A stretch of 64,000 bases of DNA from Candidatus Pantoea edessiphila (lineage in GTDB: Bacteria; Pseudomonadota; Gammaproteobacteria; Enterobacterales; Enterobacteriaceae). The stretch covers positions 85,986 to 149,985 of the forward strand of contig NZ_PDKR01000001.1 of assembly GCF_002933345.1 (NCBI RefSeq), in the 5' to 3' direction. Position 1 is the first letter of the stretch, and the number at the start of each line of letters is the position of its first letter. The translations under genes and the position numbers were made by a program. The notes beneath the pieces were generated by a model. It was not told the DNA's origin. It ran no database searches and saw nothing but the letters and a program-made list of their open reading frames with translations. Below are positions 31,501-41,070 of the stretch, piece after piece.

Positions 31501-31989
31501 ATTATATTCACCTGGTTCTAACACATTATCAACATACCTATAACCCATTGTATCTAATTTATTTTTGAAATCAATATTAGACAATTTATCACCAATTTTT
31601 ATCAAAATTATATTATAAGATAAAAAGTTATTTGGACAAAGACGTTGCATAAGTGATTGTATTGATATGATTAGTATTCCGTGACGTATTTTTTGTAGTA
31701 TAGAAAGTATATAAATTCTATTTGATATAATTTTGGGGTTAGGAGATGTATTGCTATAAGGAATTGTTTCCCAATCAGGAAAATAGTAAACAGAATGGCT
31801 AGTGAAAGTAGTTATTTCATTAAAAAGTTTAATAGCGTCTTGTGTATTTGATGTTACGATTAATATAAACCCGAAATAATTTTCGATGATTTTAGCACAT
31901 TCTATTGCATATGATGCATTAATTAATTGACCAAAATGATAAACTTCACCTGCTTTTTTGGGTATAAAGTACTTTTTTTGTTTAAACAT
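28540..31989 (-). CDS. mfd: Transcription-repair coupling factor
   Basis: SF2 translocase that removes stalled RNA polymerase and recruits UvrA. 1149 residues (E. coli 1148). N-terminal UvrB-homology part (KAGEVYHFGQL, DWETIPYSNTSP), RNA-polymerase interacting domain (about 470-540; GQPIVHIEHGIGRYMG), helicase motifs GDVGFGKTEIAMRAAF, IGTHKLL, DEEHRFG, TLTATPIPRTL, IENGIDIPNA, and QLRGRVGRSHHQAYAW, and the TRCF C-terminal domain. All parts are full length although the middle of the N-terminal half is A/T drifted. A large intact repair gene in a reduced genome suggests continued use; whether uvrABC remain cannot be seen here. Confidence 0.97.
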   Translation of the reverse strand: MFKQKKYFIPKKAGEVYHFGQLINASYAIECAKIIENYFGFILIVTSNTQDAIKLFNEITTFTSHSVYYFPDWETIPYSNTSPNPKIISNRIYILSILQKIRHGILIISIQSLMQRLCPNNFLSYNIILIKIGDKLSNIDFKNKLDTMGYRYVDNVLEPGEYNVKKNIIFDLFPVGKDKIYRIDLLNDQINSISKINLEKQEVIEEVSKINLLPKHEFPSNKNSLKLFCYRWEKIFDKSCKQDYVYKNISMGILPFGIEYWHPIFFDQPLSNLFNYLPSETVIINQSNLEQNAIIFWENLNKYYKNQPYYNKKYLLKPIDLWMTPDYLINQLKNWPQIKTTHEKLPNNSKNINLGYEPLPSLTSKGVNKFSLEYLDKFIKKFTGYIIFCVKDEISQRKFKKLFNVIKINPIIIKNLDELSNQKFFLIINNINHGFIDSLNNKAIICENDIIPENFNYHYKNKIEWNATYLSKLVSNLEEISFGQPIVHIEHGIGRYMGLTIIETKGIKAEYLILSYADDAKLYVPVSSLHLISYYMGYSKNHTPLHKLGSDIWVRSRQKAIEKIRDIAAELLDIYSKRDSNVGFSFKYDKHRYHLFCNKFPFKITLDQKKAIDSILKDMCQPITMDRLICGDVGFGKTEIAMRAAFIAVENNKQVAILVPTTILAQQHYENFKNRFNHWCVHIDVLSNFRTFKEQKYLLEQTKEGTINILIGTHKLLNKNIKWKDLGLLIIDEEHRFGVRQKECIKAISNNIDIITLTATPIPRTLHMAMTGMRDVSIIATAPDNRRPIKTFITEFNCSTIREAILREILRGGQVYYLHNQVNDIEKTANFISKLVPEARVTIGHGQMHDIDLEKVMHNFHCQRFNVLVCTTIIENGIDIPNANTIIIEQANNFGLAQLHQLRGRVGRSHHQAYAWLLISKNKSCITNEAIKRFEVISSLEELGSGFQLATNDLEIRGSGELLGEKQSGQIETLGFSLYLELLEKSIHELKDQQNCSPKNWLYSEIEIELQIPSLIPENFITDVNKRLSLYKRIASATNESDIQEVKIELINNFGSLPESTHNLFNIALLRLQARQLGIRKIKISDKGGYFDFYQKNNINILKLVNLIQKEPNKWKLEGKTKLRFYYNEIKEKKSRIYWIQNFINNLTN

Positions 31990-32851
31990 AAAACTTCAAA
32001 ATCTTCCGTTTATTTAAAAATTATTTTTTTACATTACATTAAATACACAATTAAAAAAAATAAGTTCTTTAATAAGAGAATTGATTTAATATAAATTACG
32101 TCTCTAAAAGATATATTACTAGCATGATATTCATACAATTTAATTAACTTTTTGTATATTAAAAATAGTTCTAAATTATATTTGCAAATATTTATTTCAT
32201 CTTTTTATGTTTTTAGTAAATTCATGTTAACAAATTATAATCATCAAATATGTTACCTATTAATGTTAATTGTAAGTAATCTTTACTAATTAAGAATAAA
32301 AATAATATTAAATCAAAATAAAGAAAACCTAAAAATCATATATAATAAATTTTAAACTATAAGTAAAAATTAGTAGGATAATTATTAGTTGTAGTTTTTA
32401 ATTTCTATTAAGATATTTTATATTTATTGACATCTATATTAAAGATTATAATTACAAGAGATAATTTTATTATAAAATTTCATATCTTAATCAAAATATA
32501 CATTTTATTTCTTATGCTAGTTTTTATTATATAAAAACAAATTATATAGTCTATCATAGACTACTTTGACTACCTTTTTAAGGTTAAGATAACACAATAC
32601 ATTGATTTTTTATAATCTAATTAGTTAATTATTAAAATCATAAAAAATTAAATTCCTTTTTAAAGGAATTTAATTTTATTAATTAATTGTTTTTCAAAAA
32701 ACTTAATAATAAAAGACCGACCATTTCTGTTTTAATATAATTTACATATTTAATCCGCTAAAATTCACTATTAATCAAAAAATGGTGTATGTTATTAGTT
32801 GTACATCAATAATACGACGTTATTCATTATTTTTTTGTATCATAAATTAAT
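31990..32851. other. Long spacer at the former lolCDE-nagK-cobB site
   Basis: About 860 bases without a gene, the longest empty stretch in the window. In E. coli lolC, lolD, lolE, nagK and cobB lie here. I see no relic of them. The region contains the mfd promoter side, a small hairpin (32547-32563) and a strong candidate terminator for the pot operon (32648-32673). Confidence 0.5.
32648..32673 (-). terminator. Terminator of the potABCD operon
   Basis: TTAAATTCCTTT and AAAGGAATTTAA form a perfect 12-bp stem with a 2-base loop. Read on the minus strand it is followed by six T residues, and it lies about 180 bases after the potD stop. The other side is also T rich, so it could work both ways. 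Confidence 0.7.
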
Positions 32852-33898
32852 TTAATGATCAGCTTTAAGTTTTTGAAATAAAGTTTCGTATTCTCTACTA
32901 GCACTTCCTACATCATTTTGCCATTTTCCTTTCCGCATAATATTTTCTGAAGGATATAATAATTGGTTATTAGTTAGTTGTTTTGGTAAAAATTTTTTTG
33001 CTTCTTTATTTGCAGTTGGGTAACCAATTGATACTGCTACTTTTGCGGCTATATCAGGACGGAGCAAAAAGTTAATTAGTTTTAAAGCACCTTTTTTATT
33101 TTTAGCATTTATTGGAATTGAAAGATTATCCATCCAAAATATTCCACCTTCTTTAGGCCAAATTGTTTGCAAATGAGCACCAGATTTACGCGCCACATAA
33201 GCAGAACCATTCCAAACCATACCTAACAATACATCTCCTTCCATATAAGGATTTCCAGGATTATCAGAATTAAATGTTACTACATTTGGCATTAATTTTT
33301 TCAATTCTTTATATGCAGCTCTGATTTTTTTTATATCTTTAGTATTACCTGAAAGTCCTAGTTTAAGTAATGCTATTTGAAATACTTCACGAGCATCATC
33401 AATTAATAATAAACTTTTTTTATATTTTGGATTCCATAAATCAGCCCAACTATTAATAGTTTTTGGATTAATTTCATCAGAATTAACTCCAATAACAGTA
33501 GCACCCCAAATATATGGAATGGAATAATTATTATGAGGATCAAATGGTTTATTTAGTAAACGGATATCTAAATTTTTAAAATTAGTTAGTGCTGTTTTAT
33601 CAATTTTTTGTAACATTTTTTCTTTACGCATTTTAGCAACAAAATAACTTGACGGAACTACTAAATCATAAAAACCATTCTTCCAGGTTTTTAATTTAGA
33701 ATACATCATTTCATTAGATTCATAAGTTGAATAAATAACTTTAATACCTGTTTCTTTGGTAAATTGTTCTAATAATCCTGAAGGTACATATTCAGTCCAA
33801 TTATAAAAATACAAAACATTATTATCTTTTATATGTGCTTTTGCAAAATTAAAAGTTAGAGCTAATGTAGTAATTAATAATTTAGCAAACCAATTCAT
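32852..33898 (-). CDS. potD: Spermidine/putrescine-binding periplasmic protein
   Basis: Substrate-binding protein of the PotABCD importer. 348 residues, same as E. coli PotD. A signal peptide (about residues 1-21, ending FAKA) precedes LYFYNWTEYVPSGLLEQF. Polyamine-site residues of the family are recognisable in YESNEMMYSKL, VPSSYFV, and WGATVIGVNSD. Its ATG lies 17 bases inside the end of potC, so translation is coupled. Keeping the full importer suggests that polyamines come from the host, at least in part. Confidence 0.96.
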   Translation of the reverse strand: MNWFAKLLITTLALTFNFAKAHIKDNNVLYFYNWTEYVPSGLLEQFTKETGIKVIYSTYESNEMMYSKLKTWKNGFYDLVVPSSYFVAKMRKEKMLQKIDKTALTNFKNLDIRLLNKPFDPHNNYSIPYIWGATVIGVNSDEINPKTINSWADLWNPKYKKSLLLIDDAREVFQIALLKLGLSGNTKDIKKIRAAYKELKKLMPNVVTFNSDNPGNPYMEGDVLLGMVWNGSAYVARKSGAHLQTIWPKEGGIFWMDNLSIPINAKNKKGALKLINFLLRPDIAAKVAVSIGYPTANKEAKKFLPKQLTNNQLLYPSENIMRKGKWQNDVGSASREYETLFQKLKADH

Positions 33899-34691
33899 TA
33901 TTAGTTCTCTCCTTCTTTTTTTTACTTATTTTGTTAATGAGTAAAAATTGACTACTTGCTACTAAAAGCAAAGAAATTAAAACTAAAATTACCGTAATTG
34001 CATTTACTTCAGGTGAAACACCAACTTTAACCATTGAATAAATTTTTAATGGTAAAGTTTCAAAACTAGGGCTAGTCACAAAGGATGAAACTATAACATC
34101 ATCTATAGACAAAGTAAAACTAAGCAACCATCCTGCAGTTACCGCTGGAATAGCTAAAGGTAAAATTATTTTTTTTAAAATAGTAAATTCATTAGCACCT
34201 AGATCTTTTGCAGCTTCAAATATACGTATATCAATATCTTTAAACCATGAATAAAAAGTAACAACTACAAATGGAAGACAAAAAGTAATATGAGAAATTA
34301 GTAATGACCAAAATCCAAGTGGGATACCTAATAACATAAATAAGACTAATAATGAAATTGCCATAATAATATCTGGTGACATAATAACTATAAATAACAT
34401 TCCATTAATAAATTGTTTACCACGAAAATTATAACGATAAAGCGCTAACGCAGTTAAAGAACCTATGACGGTAGCGATACTAGCAGAGCATATCCCTATA
34501 ATTAATGAATTTTTAGAAGCTTGAATTAAGCTATCATTATTTGCCAAAATTTTATACCAATTTGTAGTAAATCCTTGCCAATGAATACCAAATTTAGATA
34601 TATTAAATGAATTAATAATCAAGATTAATATAGGAATATAAAGCCAAATATAAATTATAGCTATAAATCCACTATATAAATAACGTATCAT
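33882..34691 (-). CDS. potC: Spermidine/putrescine ABC transporter permease PotC
   Basis: Inner-membrane permease, 269 residues (E. coli 264), six hydrophobic helices. The EAA loop reads EAAKDLGANEFTILKKIILPLAIPA (shown in two parts: EAAKDLGANEFTILKK and IILPLAIPAV), the contact site for PotA. MSPDIIMAISLLVLFMLLG and SFVTSPSFETLPLKIYSMV are near identical to E. coli. It overlaps potD by 17 bases and follows potB by 15 bases. Confidence 0.96.
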   Translation of the reverse strand: MIRYLYSGFIAIIYIWLYIPILILIINSFNISKFGIHWQGFTTNWYKILANNDSLIQASKNSLIIGICSASIATVIGSLTALALYRYNFRGKQFINGMLFIVIMSPDIIMAISLLVLFMLLGIPLGFWSLLISHITFCLPFVVVTFYSWFKDIDIRIFEAAKDLGANEFTILKKIILPLAIPAVTAGWLLSFTLSIDDVIVSSFVTSPSFETLPLKIYSMVKVGVSPEVNAITVILVLISLLLVASSQFLLINKISKKKKERTNNELVC

Positions 34692-34706
34692 AATTATAAT
34701 TTTACC

Positions 34707-35552
34707 TTAATTATTTAATAAACGCATAGTTCGCCAATAAATTAATAACATTATCCACATTAAAAATGTTACTACAATACTTATAGAGGCCCCAAATGGC
34801 CAATCTCTAATATTGAGAAATTGATTTTTAATAATATTGCCAATAAGTAAATTTTGTGCACCTCCCATTAAATCTGATATATAAAACATACCCATAGCAG
34901 GAATTAATACAAGTAAACATCCAGCAATAATTCCAGGTATACTAAGAGGTAATATTATATAAATAAAAGTTTGTATCCTCCCCGCTCCTAAATCATAAGC
35001 TGCTTCTAAACAATTTTTATCTAATTTTTCTAAATTAGAATAAATAGGTAAAATCATAAATGGTAATAGAATATAAATTAATCCTAAAATTACTGCTTCG
35101 GGTTTATATATTATATGAATAGGTTTATTAATTATCCCAATCCCTATTAAAAAATTATTTAGCCAACCTCTAGTACTTAAGAAAACTTTTAAGCAGTAAA
35201 TCCTAACTAATGAATTAGTCCAAAATGGTATAATTAATAAAAATAACATTAATGGTTTTATATTTATAGGTAATTTAGTTAAATACCAAGCAAATGGATA
35301 TCCTAACAATAAACAAAAAGCAGTAGCTATAATAGCTATATTCAAAGAATGCAACAAGACTTTTAAATATAAAGGATCTAATAATCTTAAATAATTATTA
35401 AATGTAAATATTATCTTAATTAAATGATTATCATCACGAGTTAAAAAACTAGTTACGAAAATAATTAAATTTGGTAAAAACACAAATACAATTAACCATC
35501 CAACTATCAGAAAAATAACAAATTTTTGAAATGTATTACTCATTAACTTCAT
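34707..35552 (-). CDS. potB: Spermidine/putrescine ABC transporter permease PotB
   Basis: Second permease, 281 residues from the first ATG; a second in-frame ATG three codons on (about 35543) is equally possible. Six hydrophobic helices; motifs [31 protein letters not shown], the EAA loop [17 protein letters not shown] and [18 protein letters not shown]. The start overlaps the end of potA, so the operon potA-potB-potC-potD is tightly packed. Confidence 0.95.
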   Translation of the reverse strand: MKLMSNTFQKFVIFLIVGWLIVFVFLPNLIIFVTSFLTRDDNHLIKIIFTFNNYLRLLDPLYLKVLLHSLNIAIIATAFCLLLGYPFAWYLTKLPINIKPLMLFLLIIPFWTNSLVRIYCLKVFLSTRGWLNNFLIGIGIINKPIHIIYKPEAVILGLIYILLPFMILPIYSNLEKLDKNCLEAAYDLGAGRIQTFIYIILPLSIPGIIAGCLLVLIPAMGMFYISDLMGGAQNLLIGNIIKNQFLNIRDWPFGASISIVVTFLMWIMLLIYWRTMRLLNN

Positions 35553-36654
35553 ATGGTAAAACTACCTCCCAACTTTTTACCCAATTTATAAGCATTTTTT
35601 GGTCTAAAAAATGATCAACGTCTGGATCATCTTCATTAAAAAATTCGCTTACAGTTATAAATTTGCCATTCTCTAGTTCTATAGAGGATTCTAATGTCAT
35701 ACCTTTATAATTAAGTTCACGTACATAACCAATAAGTCCGTCATTGTCTTCATTATTATATAATTCTTTAACACGTAGATCTTCTGGACGTAACATAACG
35801 TGTAATTTATCACCTACTTTAACTGGAAAAGGACAGTGAATATCACATTCATAACCTTCAACCAATGCACGAACATGTAAACCCTGATTATCACTTTCTA
35901 TTACTTCAGTATCAAAAACATTGATTTCACCAATAAAACTTGCTACAAATAAATTCTTAGGTTTTTCATATATTTCACGTGGAACACCATATTGTTCTAT
36001 TTTACCATTCCTCATTACTACAATACGATCAGACATTGCAAGTGCTTCTTCTTGATCATGAGTTACAAAAATAAAAGTAATACCTAGCTTACGTTGTAAC
36101 GCCTTGAGTTCATTTTGCATTTGTTTACGTAATTTATAATCTAATGCTGATAATGGCTCATCTAATAACAAAACTTTTGGACGATTTATTACAGCTCTAG
36201 CAATAGCGACACGTTGTTGTTGTCCACCAGAAAGTTGATGTGGGTAACGGTTGCTAAAATTTTCTAACTGTACCATTGTCAATGCATCTTTAACACGTAT
36301 ATTAATCTCATAAGACGGAATTTTCTGCATACGTAAACCAAAAGCTATATTTTCAAATACAGACATATGTGGGAAAAGTGCATAACTTTGAAATACTGTG
36401 TTAATATTTCTCTCTTCAGCAGATGTATTAGTAATATCATTACAATTAAGAAAAATAGAACCTGTATTGGCTTTTTCTAATCCTGCTATTAAACGCAAAA
36501 TAGTAGTTTTACCACAACCAGAAGGACCAAGAAGAGTAATAAATTCACCGTTATAAATTCTCAAGTTGAAATTATCAATAACTAATTTATTATCAAAAAG
36601 TTTATTAATATCAGATAATATCATTAATGATTGCATTGTTTTTTCATATGTCAT
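35536..36654 (-). CDS. potA: Spermidine/putrescine ABC transporter ATPase PotA
   Basis: ATPase of the polyamine importer, 372 residues (E. coli 378). Walker [14 protein letters not shown] (about 42-54), Q-loop [12 protein letters not shown], signature [15 protein letters not shown], Walker [14 protein letters not shown]-loop VTHDQEEAL. The C-terminal regulatory OB-type domain is present ([24 protein letters not shown]). First gene of the operon; the spacer upstream (36655-36942) must hold its promoter. Confidence 0.97.
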   Translation of the reverse strand: MTYEKTMQSLMILSDINKLFDNKLVIDNFNLRIYNGEFITLLGPSGCGKTTILRLIAGLEKANTGSIFLNCNDITNTSAEERNINTVFQSYALFPHMSVFENIAFGLRMQKIPSYEINIRVKDALTMVQLENFSNRYPHQLSGGQQQRVAIARAVINRPKVLLLDEPLSALDYKLRKQMQNELKALQRKLGITFIFVTHDQEEALAMSDRIVVMRNGKIEQYGVPREIYEKPKNLFVASFIGEINVFDTEVIESDNQGLHVRALVEGYECDIHCPFPVKVGDKLHVMLRPEDLRVKELYNNEDNDGLIGYVRELNYKGMTLESSIELENGKFITVSEFFNEDDPDVDHFLDQKMLINWVKSWEVVLPYEVNE

Positions 36655-36942
36655 TTCAATCTCGTTTTATTTTAAAATTAATAAAATAGTAAATTAAATA
36701 TTTAAAATAATTATTTAACATAAATTTTATTTATGTTATTATTTAGAATGTAGGTTATAGGTAATACATTGGTAAATATAAAAACTTATTGCTTATTAGT
36801 AATTTAGGTTTTGCTAACTTTATTTTAGGCTAATACTTTAAGTTTTATTTCAAAATATTTTTTATTCTTTATAATTAAACTCAATTTCTGTAAAACAGAA
36901 CATAATTTGCAAATGAATTTAATATAATAATAACTTATTAAG

Positions 36943-38313
36943 TTAATCTAGTTCATCAACCAATTTAATAGCATAGCCTATATAGTTGTAAGGAGTTAGT
37001 TTTTTTAATCTTATTTTTTCTTTATTTGGTATATCAATCTTATCTATAAATTGATGAATAGTTGATTGATCAATATTATTTTTATGTACTAAATTCTTTA
37101 ATGTCTCATATGGTTTTTTTATACCATAACGACGCATTATAGTTTGAATAGGTTCTGCTAGTACTACCCAATTACTATTCAAATCATCCATCATACAATC
37201 TTTGTTTATTTCTAATTTAGAAATTCCTTTTAATGTTGCTTTATATGCTATAACTGAGTAACTAAAAGCAACTCCCATATTTCTTAATACAGTTGAATCA
37301 GTAAGATCTCTTTGCAAACGTGATATAGGTAATTTATTGGACATGTGTTTCATCATAGTATTAGCTATACCAAGATTACCTTCAGAATTTTCTAAATCAA
37401 TAGGATTTACTTTATGAGGCATAGTAGATGAACCAACTTCTTTAAGAATAATTTTTTGTTTAAAATAGTTTAATGATATATAACTCCACATATCACGATT
37501 AAAATCTATTAAAATGTTATTAAATCTAGTTATACAATCAAATAATTCTGAAATATAATCATGTGGTTCAATTTGTGTAGTATAAGGATTCCATGTTAGT
37601 CCTAAAGACATCACAAATTCTTTGCTTAATTTTAACCAATCTACTTCTGGATAAGCAACAATATGAGCATTATAGTTTCCTACTGCTCCATTAATCTTGC
37701 CTAATATTTGAATTTTATTTAACTGATTTAATTGACGCTGCATACGAAATACAGTATTAGCCATTTCTTTTCCCATTGTTGTTGGTGTAGCAGGTTGTCC
37801 ATGTGTGCGCGATAATAGAGGAATATTTCTATATATTTTAGCTAAATTTTTTATTTCTCTAATTAATTGGTTCCAGCAGGGTATTATTATTTCGTAAATA
37901 GTTGTTTTTAACATTAATGCATAAGATAAATTATTAATGTCTTCAGATGTACAAGCAAAGTGAATGAATTCAGAAATATTATGTAAAACTGGAATATCAT
38001 TTATTTTTTCTTTTATAAAGTATTCTACAGCTTTAACGTCATGATTTATATCTTTCTCAATGGATTTTATATAGCTAGCATCATTTTCGCTAAAATTATC
38101 GATAATTGAATTCAGAAATTCTTGAATATCTTCATAAAAAATTGGCACTTCTTTTATTTCTGCAGTATCAGAAAGCTTTTTTAACCAATTTATTTCAATT
38201 TTAATACGATATTTAAACTGACCATATTCACTAAAAATAGCCCTTAATTCATTTACTTTATCGCTATAACGACCATCTATAGGTGATATGTTTTTTAAAA
38301 TAGATAATTCCAT
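36943..38313 (-). CDS. purB: Adenylosuccinate lyase
   Basis: Acts twice in purine synthesis (SAICAR to AICAR; adenylosuccinate to AMP). 456 residues, as in E. coli. Superfamily signature SSTMPHKVNPIDLENSEGN with the catalytic serine loop, LLSRTHGQPATPTTMGKEM with the active-site histidine region, and HFACTSEDINNL. The E. coli order is purB-hflD-mnmA; hflD is missing between the two genes here (97 bases). Confidence 0.97.
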   Translation of the reverse strand: MELSILKNISPIDGRYSDKVNELRAIFSEYGQFKYRIKIEINWLKKLSDTAEIKEVPIFYEDIQEFLNSIIDNFSENDASYIKSIEKDINHDVKAVEYFIKEKINDIPVLHNISEFIHFACTSEDINNLSYALMLKTTIYEIIIPCWNQLIREIKNLAKIYRNIPLLSRTHGQPATPTTMGKEMANTVFRMQRQLNQLNKIQILGKINGAVGNYNAHIVAYPEVDWLKLSKEFVMSLGLTWNPYTTQIEPHDYISELFDCITRFNNILIDFNRDMWSYISLNYFKQKIILKEVGSSTMPHKVNPIDLENSEGNLGIANTMMKHMSNKLPISRLQRDLTDSTVLRNMGVAFSYSVIAYKATLKGISKLEINKDCMMDDLNSNWVVLAEPIQTIMRRYGIKKPYETLKNLVHKNNIDQSTIHQFIDKIDIPNKEKIRLKKLTPYNYIGYAIKLVDELD

Positions 38314-38410
38314 TATTTGCGTTCCTAAATTAATTTACTTTAATCTTAGTTAATTTAACAATTTCTTATTAATATAGATTAAATAAAAAGATCAAATGAA
38401 TTAAGTCATA

Positions 38411-39535
38411 TTAAAGATTATTTAAAGAAATATTATTATGTAAAGGTAATCTTTCTTTAATAATACCTCCTCCTAAACAGATCTGATCAAGATAAAATAC
38501 AGCTGACTGACCAGGTGTAACTGCTATAACAGGTCTACTAAATATTACTTTAACACAATTATTAGAACATGGAATAATTTTACAGGCAATATCTTGCTGT
38601 TGGTATCTAGTTTTTACTGTACAGTAAAGAATATTTTTAATTAACTTATTATCATTAATCCAATGTAAATCTTTAGCAATTAAACCAATTGATAATAAAT
38701 TTGGATGGTTTTTACCTTGCGCAATTATTAAACGATTACGGACAATTTCTTTGTCTACTACATACCATGGATGGTTTTTACCTTTTTTCAATCCACCAAT
38801 ACCTAATCCTTTACGTTGACCTAAAGTATAATATATCACTCCTTGATGTTTGCCGATAATTTGACCATCAATAGTTACTATATCACCTATACGCGGCGGT
38901 AAATAGTTTTTTATAAATTCATGAAATTTTCGTTTGCCTATAAAGCAAATTCCAGTAGAATCTTTTTTTGTGGCATTAATGAAATTAAGTTCTTTTGCAA
39001 GATTACGTACTTGTGTTTTTTTAAGTTCACCTAACGGAAAAATACTTTTTTTAATTTGATTTTGATTCAATGTATAAAGAAAATAACTTTGATCTTTTTT
39101 TATATCTAAACTACGTAGTAAATTAACTTGATCAAAATTATCTCTGCTTCTAACATAATGACCAGTAGCAATAAAATCAGCATTCAGATCTTCAATAGCA
39201 AATTTAAGAAATAACTTAAATTTTATTTTTTTATTACAAATAATATCTGGATTAGGAGTATATCCTTGTTTATATCCTTCGATAAAAGGTTCAAAAACAT
39301 CATTCCAATACTCTGTAGCAAAATTAATTTTATGCAAATGAATTTTGAGTTTATCACAAACTGCTTGTGCATCAGCTAAGTCATTTGTTATGCTGCATCC
39401 CTCTCCATCATCTTCTTCCCAATTTTTCATAAACACACCTTCCACATGGTATTTTTGTTTTTGCAATAACCAGGCAGAAATTGAAGAATCGACACCTCCA
39501 GACATTCCGACAACTACTTTTTTTTTGAACATCAT
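38411..39535 (-). CDS. mnmA: tRNA-specific 2-thiouridylase
   Basis: Makes 2-thiouridine at position 34 of tRNA-Lys, -Glu and -Gln using sulfur from TusE. 374 residues from this start. The PP-loop [18 protein letters not shown] opens the protein; the two catalytic cysteines are in [12 protein letters not shown] and [26 protein letters not shown] and TPGQSAVFY follow. The frame is open 11 codons further upstream (to 39568), but that part is encoded by an imperfect tandem repeat of CGAGTGTA and has no counterpart in the family; GGAAAT precedes the paired ATGs at 39535/39532. TusE is encoded at 9.2 kb. Confidence 0.95.
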   Translation of the reverse strand: MMFKKKVVVGMSGGVDSSISAWLLQKQKYHVEGVFMKNWEEDDGEGCSITNDLADAQAVCDKLKIHLHKINFATEYWNDVFEPFIEGYKQGYTPNPDIICNKKIKFKLFLKFAIEDLNADFIATGHYVRSRDNFDQVNLLRSLDIKKDQSYFLYTLNQNQIKKSIFPLGELKKTQVRNLAKELNFINATKKDSTGICFIGKRKFHEFIKNYLPPRIGDIVTIDGQIIGKHQGVIYYTLGQRKGLGIGGLKKGKNHPWYVVDKEIVRNRLIIAQGKNHPNLLSIGLIAKDLHWINDNKLIKNILYCTVKTRYQQQDIACKIIPCSNNCVKVIFSRPVIAVTPGQSAVFYLDQICLGGGIIKERLPLHNNISLNNL

Positions 39536-40034
39536 ATTTCCGAGTGTATGCGAGTGTAATAAAGGCAATTAAGTTGTTATTAACCATTTAAAAGTATTTG
39601 AATAAATTTAAACAATATATATTGTTTAAAATCAATATTTAGTATGTTAGTAAAAAATAATTAGTTTTGTTTATTATAATATAAATATTTTTATTATTAA
39701 ATATTTTGTTAATTTATAATTAGTAAAAATTTAACTATTAAAATTAATTCAATTATATTTCACAAGAAAGAAATAAACCATTTTTATTTAATTATGTTTT
39801 TTTAAATGATTGAAAAAATTTATTAACTAATTTAAAAGCAATAAATTAAAAATTTAATAAAAATAATAAACTATAACCTAAATAATTTATATATTAACAA
39901 ATTAATTTATTACTTGAAGAATAAATAAAATATTATATTTAATATTATTATACTTTTATTAAGTATTTATATCTCCAGTAATATCAATTAATAAAGTAAA
40001 TTATAGTTATTTATCATATTAATGGAGAATATAA
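39536..40034. other. Spacer between mnmA and the icd relic
   Basis: About 500 bases with no gene. E. coli has nudJ and rluE in this interval; no relic is visible. A perfect 24-bp palindrome lies at 39607-39630. Confidence 0.5.
39607..39630. other. Perfect 24-bp palindrome between mnmA and icd relic
   Basis: TTTAAACAATAT followed by its exact reverse complement, about 70 bases upstream of the mnmA start and in the divergent promoter region. It could be a cruciform or an operator for a dimeric regulator, or chance in A/T-rich DNA. Confidence 0.4.
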
Positions 40035-41048
40035 ATGGAATTAAAAGTGATTATTACTCAGCAAGATCAAAGAATTATTTTTAAAGATGACAACTTAATT
40101 GTGCCAAATAACCCAATCATTTAATTATAAATTATTCTATAGCTATTTAAATTATTCATAGCTATTAAAGGTCTTCTTATAACTCCCATTGAAAAAGGCA
40201 TTCGTTCTTTAAATATTTCTATCGTCAACAGCTTGATTTATATGTTTATTTACTTCCGATACGTTATTACAATAATACCCCAAATCCAGTTAAAGACCCA
40301 GAAAACATTGATATAATAATTTTTTGTGAAAATTTAAAAGATATCTCTGCTAATATAGAATGGAAAGCTAATTCAATTGAAGCAAATAAGATAATCAAAT
40401 TTTTTGGTAAATAAAATGAATATTAAAATAATCCGTTTTCTATTAGATTGTGGAATAGGAGTAAAATTATGTTCAAAACAAGGTACTTAACGTCTAATAC
40501 GTTCAGCAATAAAATATACTATTGATAGTAATCGAAAATCACTTACATTGGTTCATAAAGGCAATATTATGAAATTTACAGAAGGAATATTTAAAATTGG
40601 GAATATGAATTATTAGAAATAAATTCGGAGCTAAATTTTTTTAATGAATGATGGAAAATCAACAACTAAAAAATGGTAATACTATAATTATTAAAGAAAT
40701 ACTTACTGATGAATTTTACAAAAAATGTTACTACATCCAATTGAATTAGATGTTATAGCCTGAATAAATTTAAATAGTGAATATATTTTTGATGATATTA
40801 CAATACAACAAATAGGAGGAATTGGTATGTTACCTGATGCAAATATGGGAGATGATTGTATATTATTTGAACCGACATATTACTGTGCCTAAAGATGGTC
40901 AGAAGCTGCATACCTTATAATTAAAAGTAAAAGTATTAATTGTACAATAAATAAAAAACAGTCAATTACGATATCCAACGATTAATTGATAATTCTAAGT
41001 TGTTAAAAATGCTTTGAATTTGATAATGCAATTATTAAAAACATGTAA
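40035..41048 (+). pseudogene. icd: Isocitrate dehydrogenase (NADP), decayed
   Basis: Broken relic of icd in its E. coli position downstream of mnmA. Read across all three frames it shows, in order: MELKVIITQQDQRIIFKDD and VPNNPII then a stop; AIKGLLITP and GIRSLN; after a frameshift [18 protein letters not shown] and [35 protein letters not shown] then a stop; RLIRSAIKY and [22 protein letters not shown] and INLNSEYIFDD; QQIGGIGMLPDANMGDD; SEAAYLIIK; and the C-terminus EFDNAIIKNM. About 60 codons with the nucleotide/substrate loop IEGDGIG are deleted, and there are many stops and shifts. No functional protein can be made. First and last codons are still visible, so decay is fairly recent. Confidence 0.92.
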
Positions 41049-41070
41049 TACACTATTAAAAATATTAATT

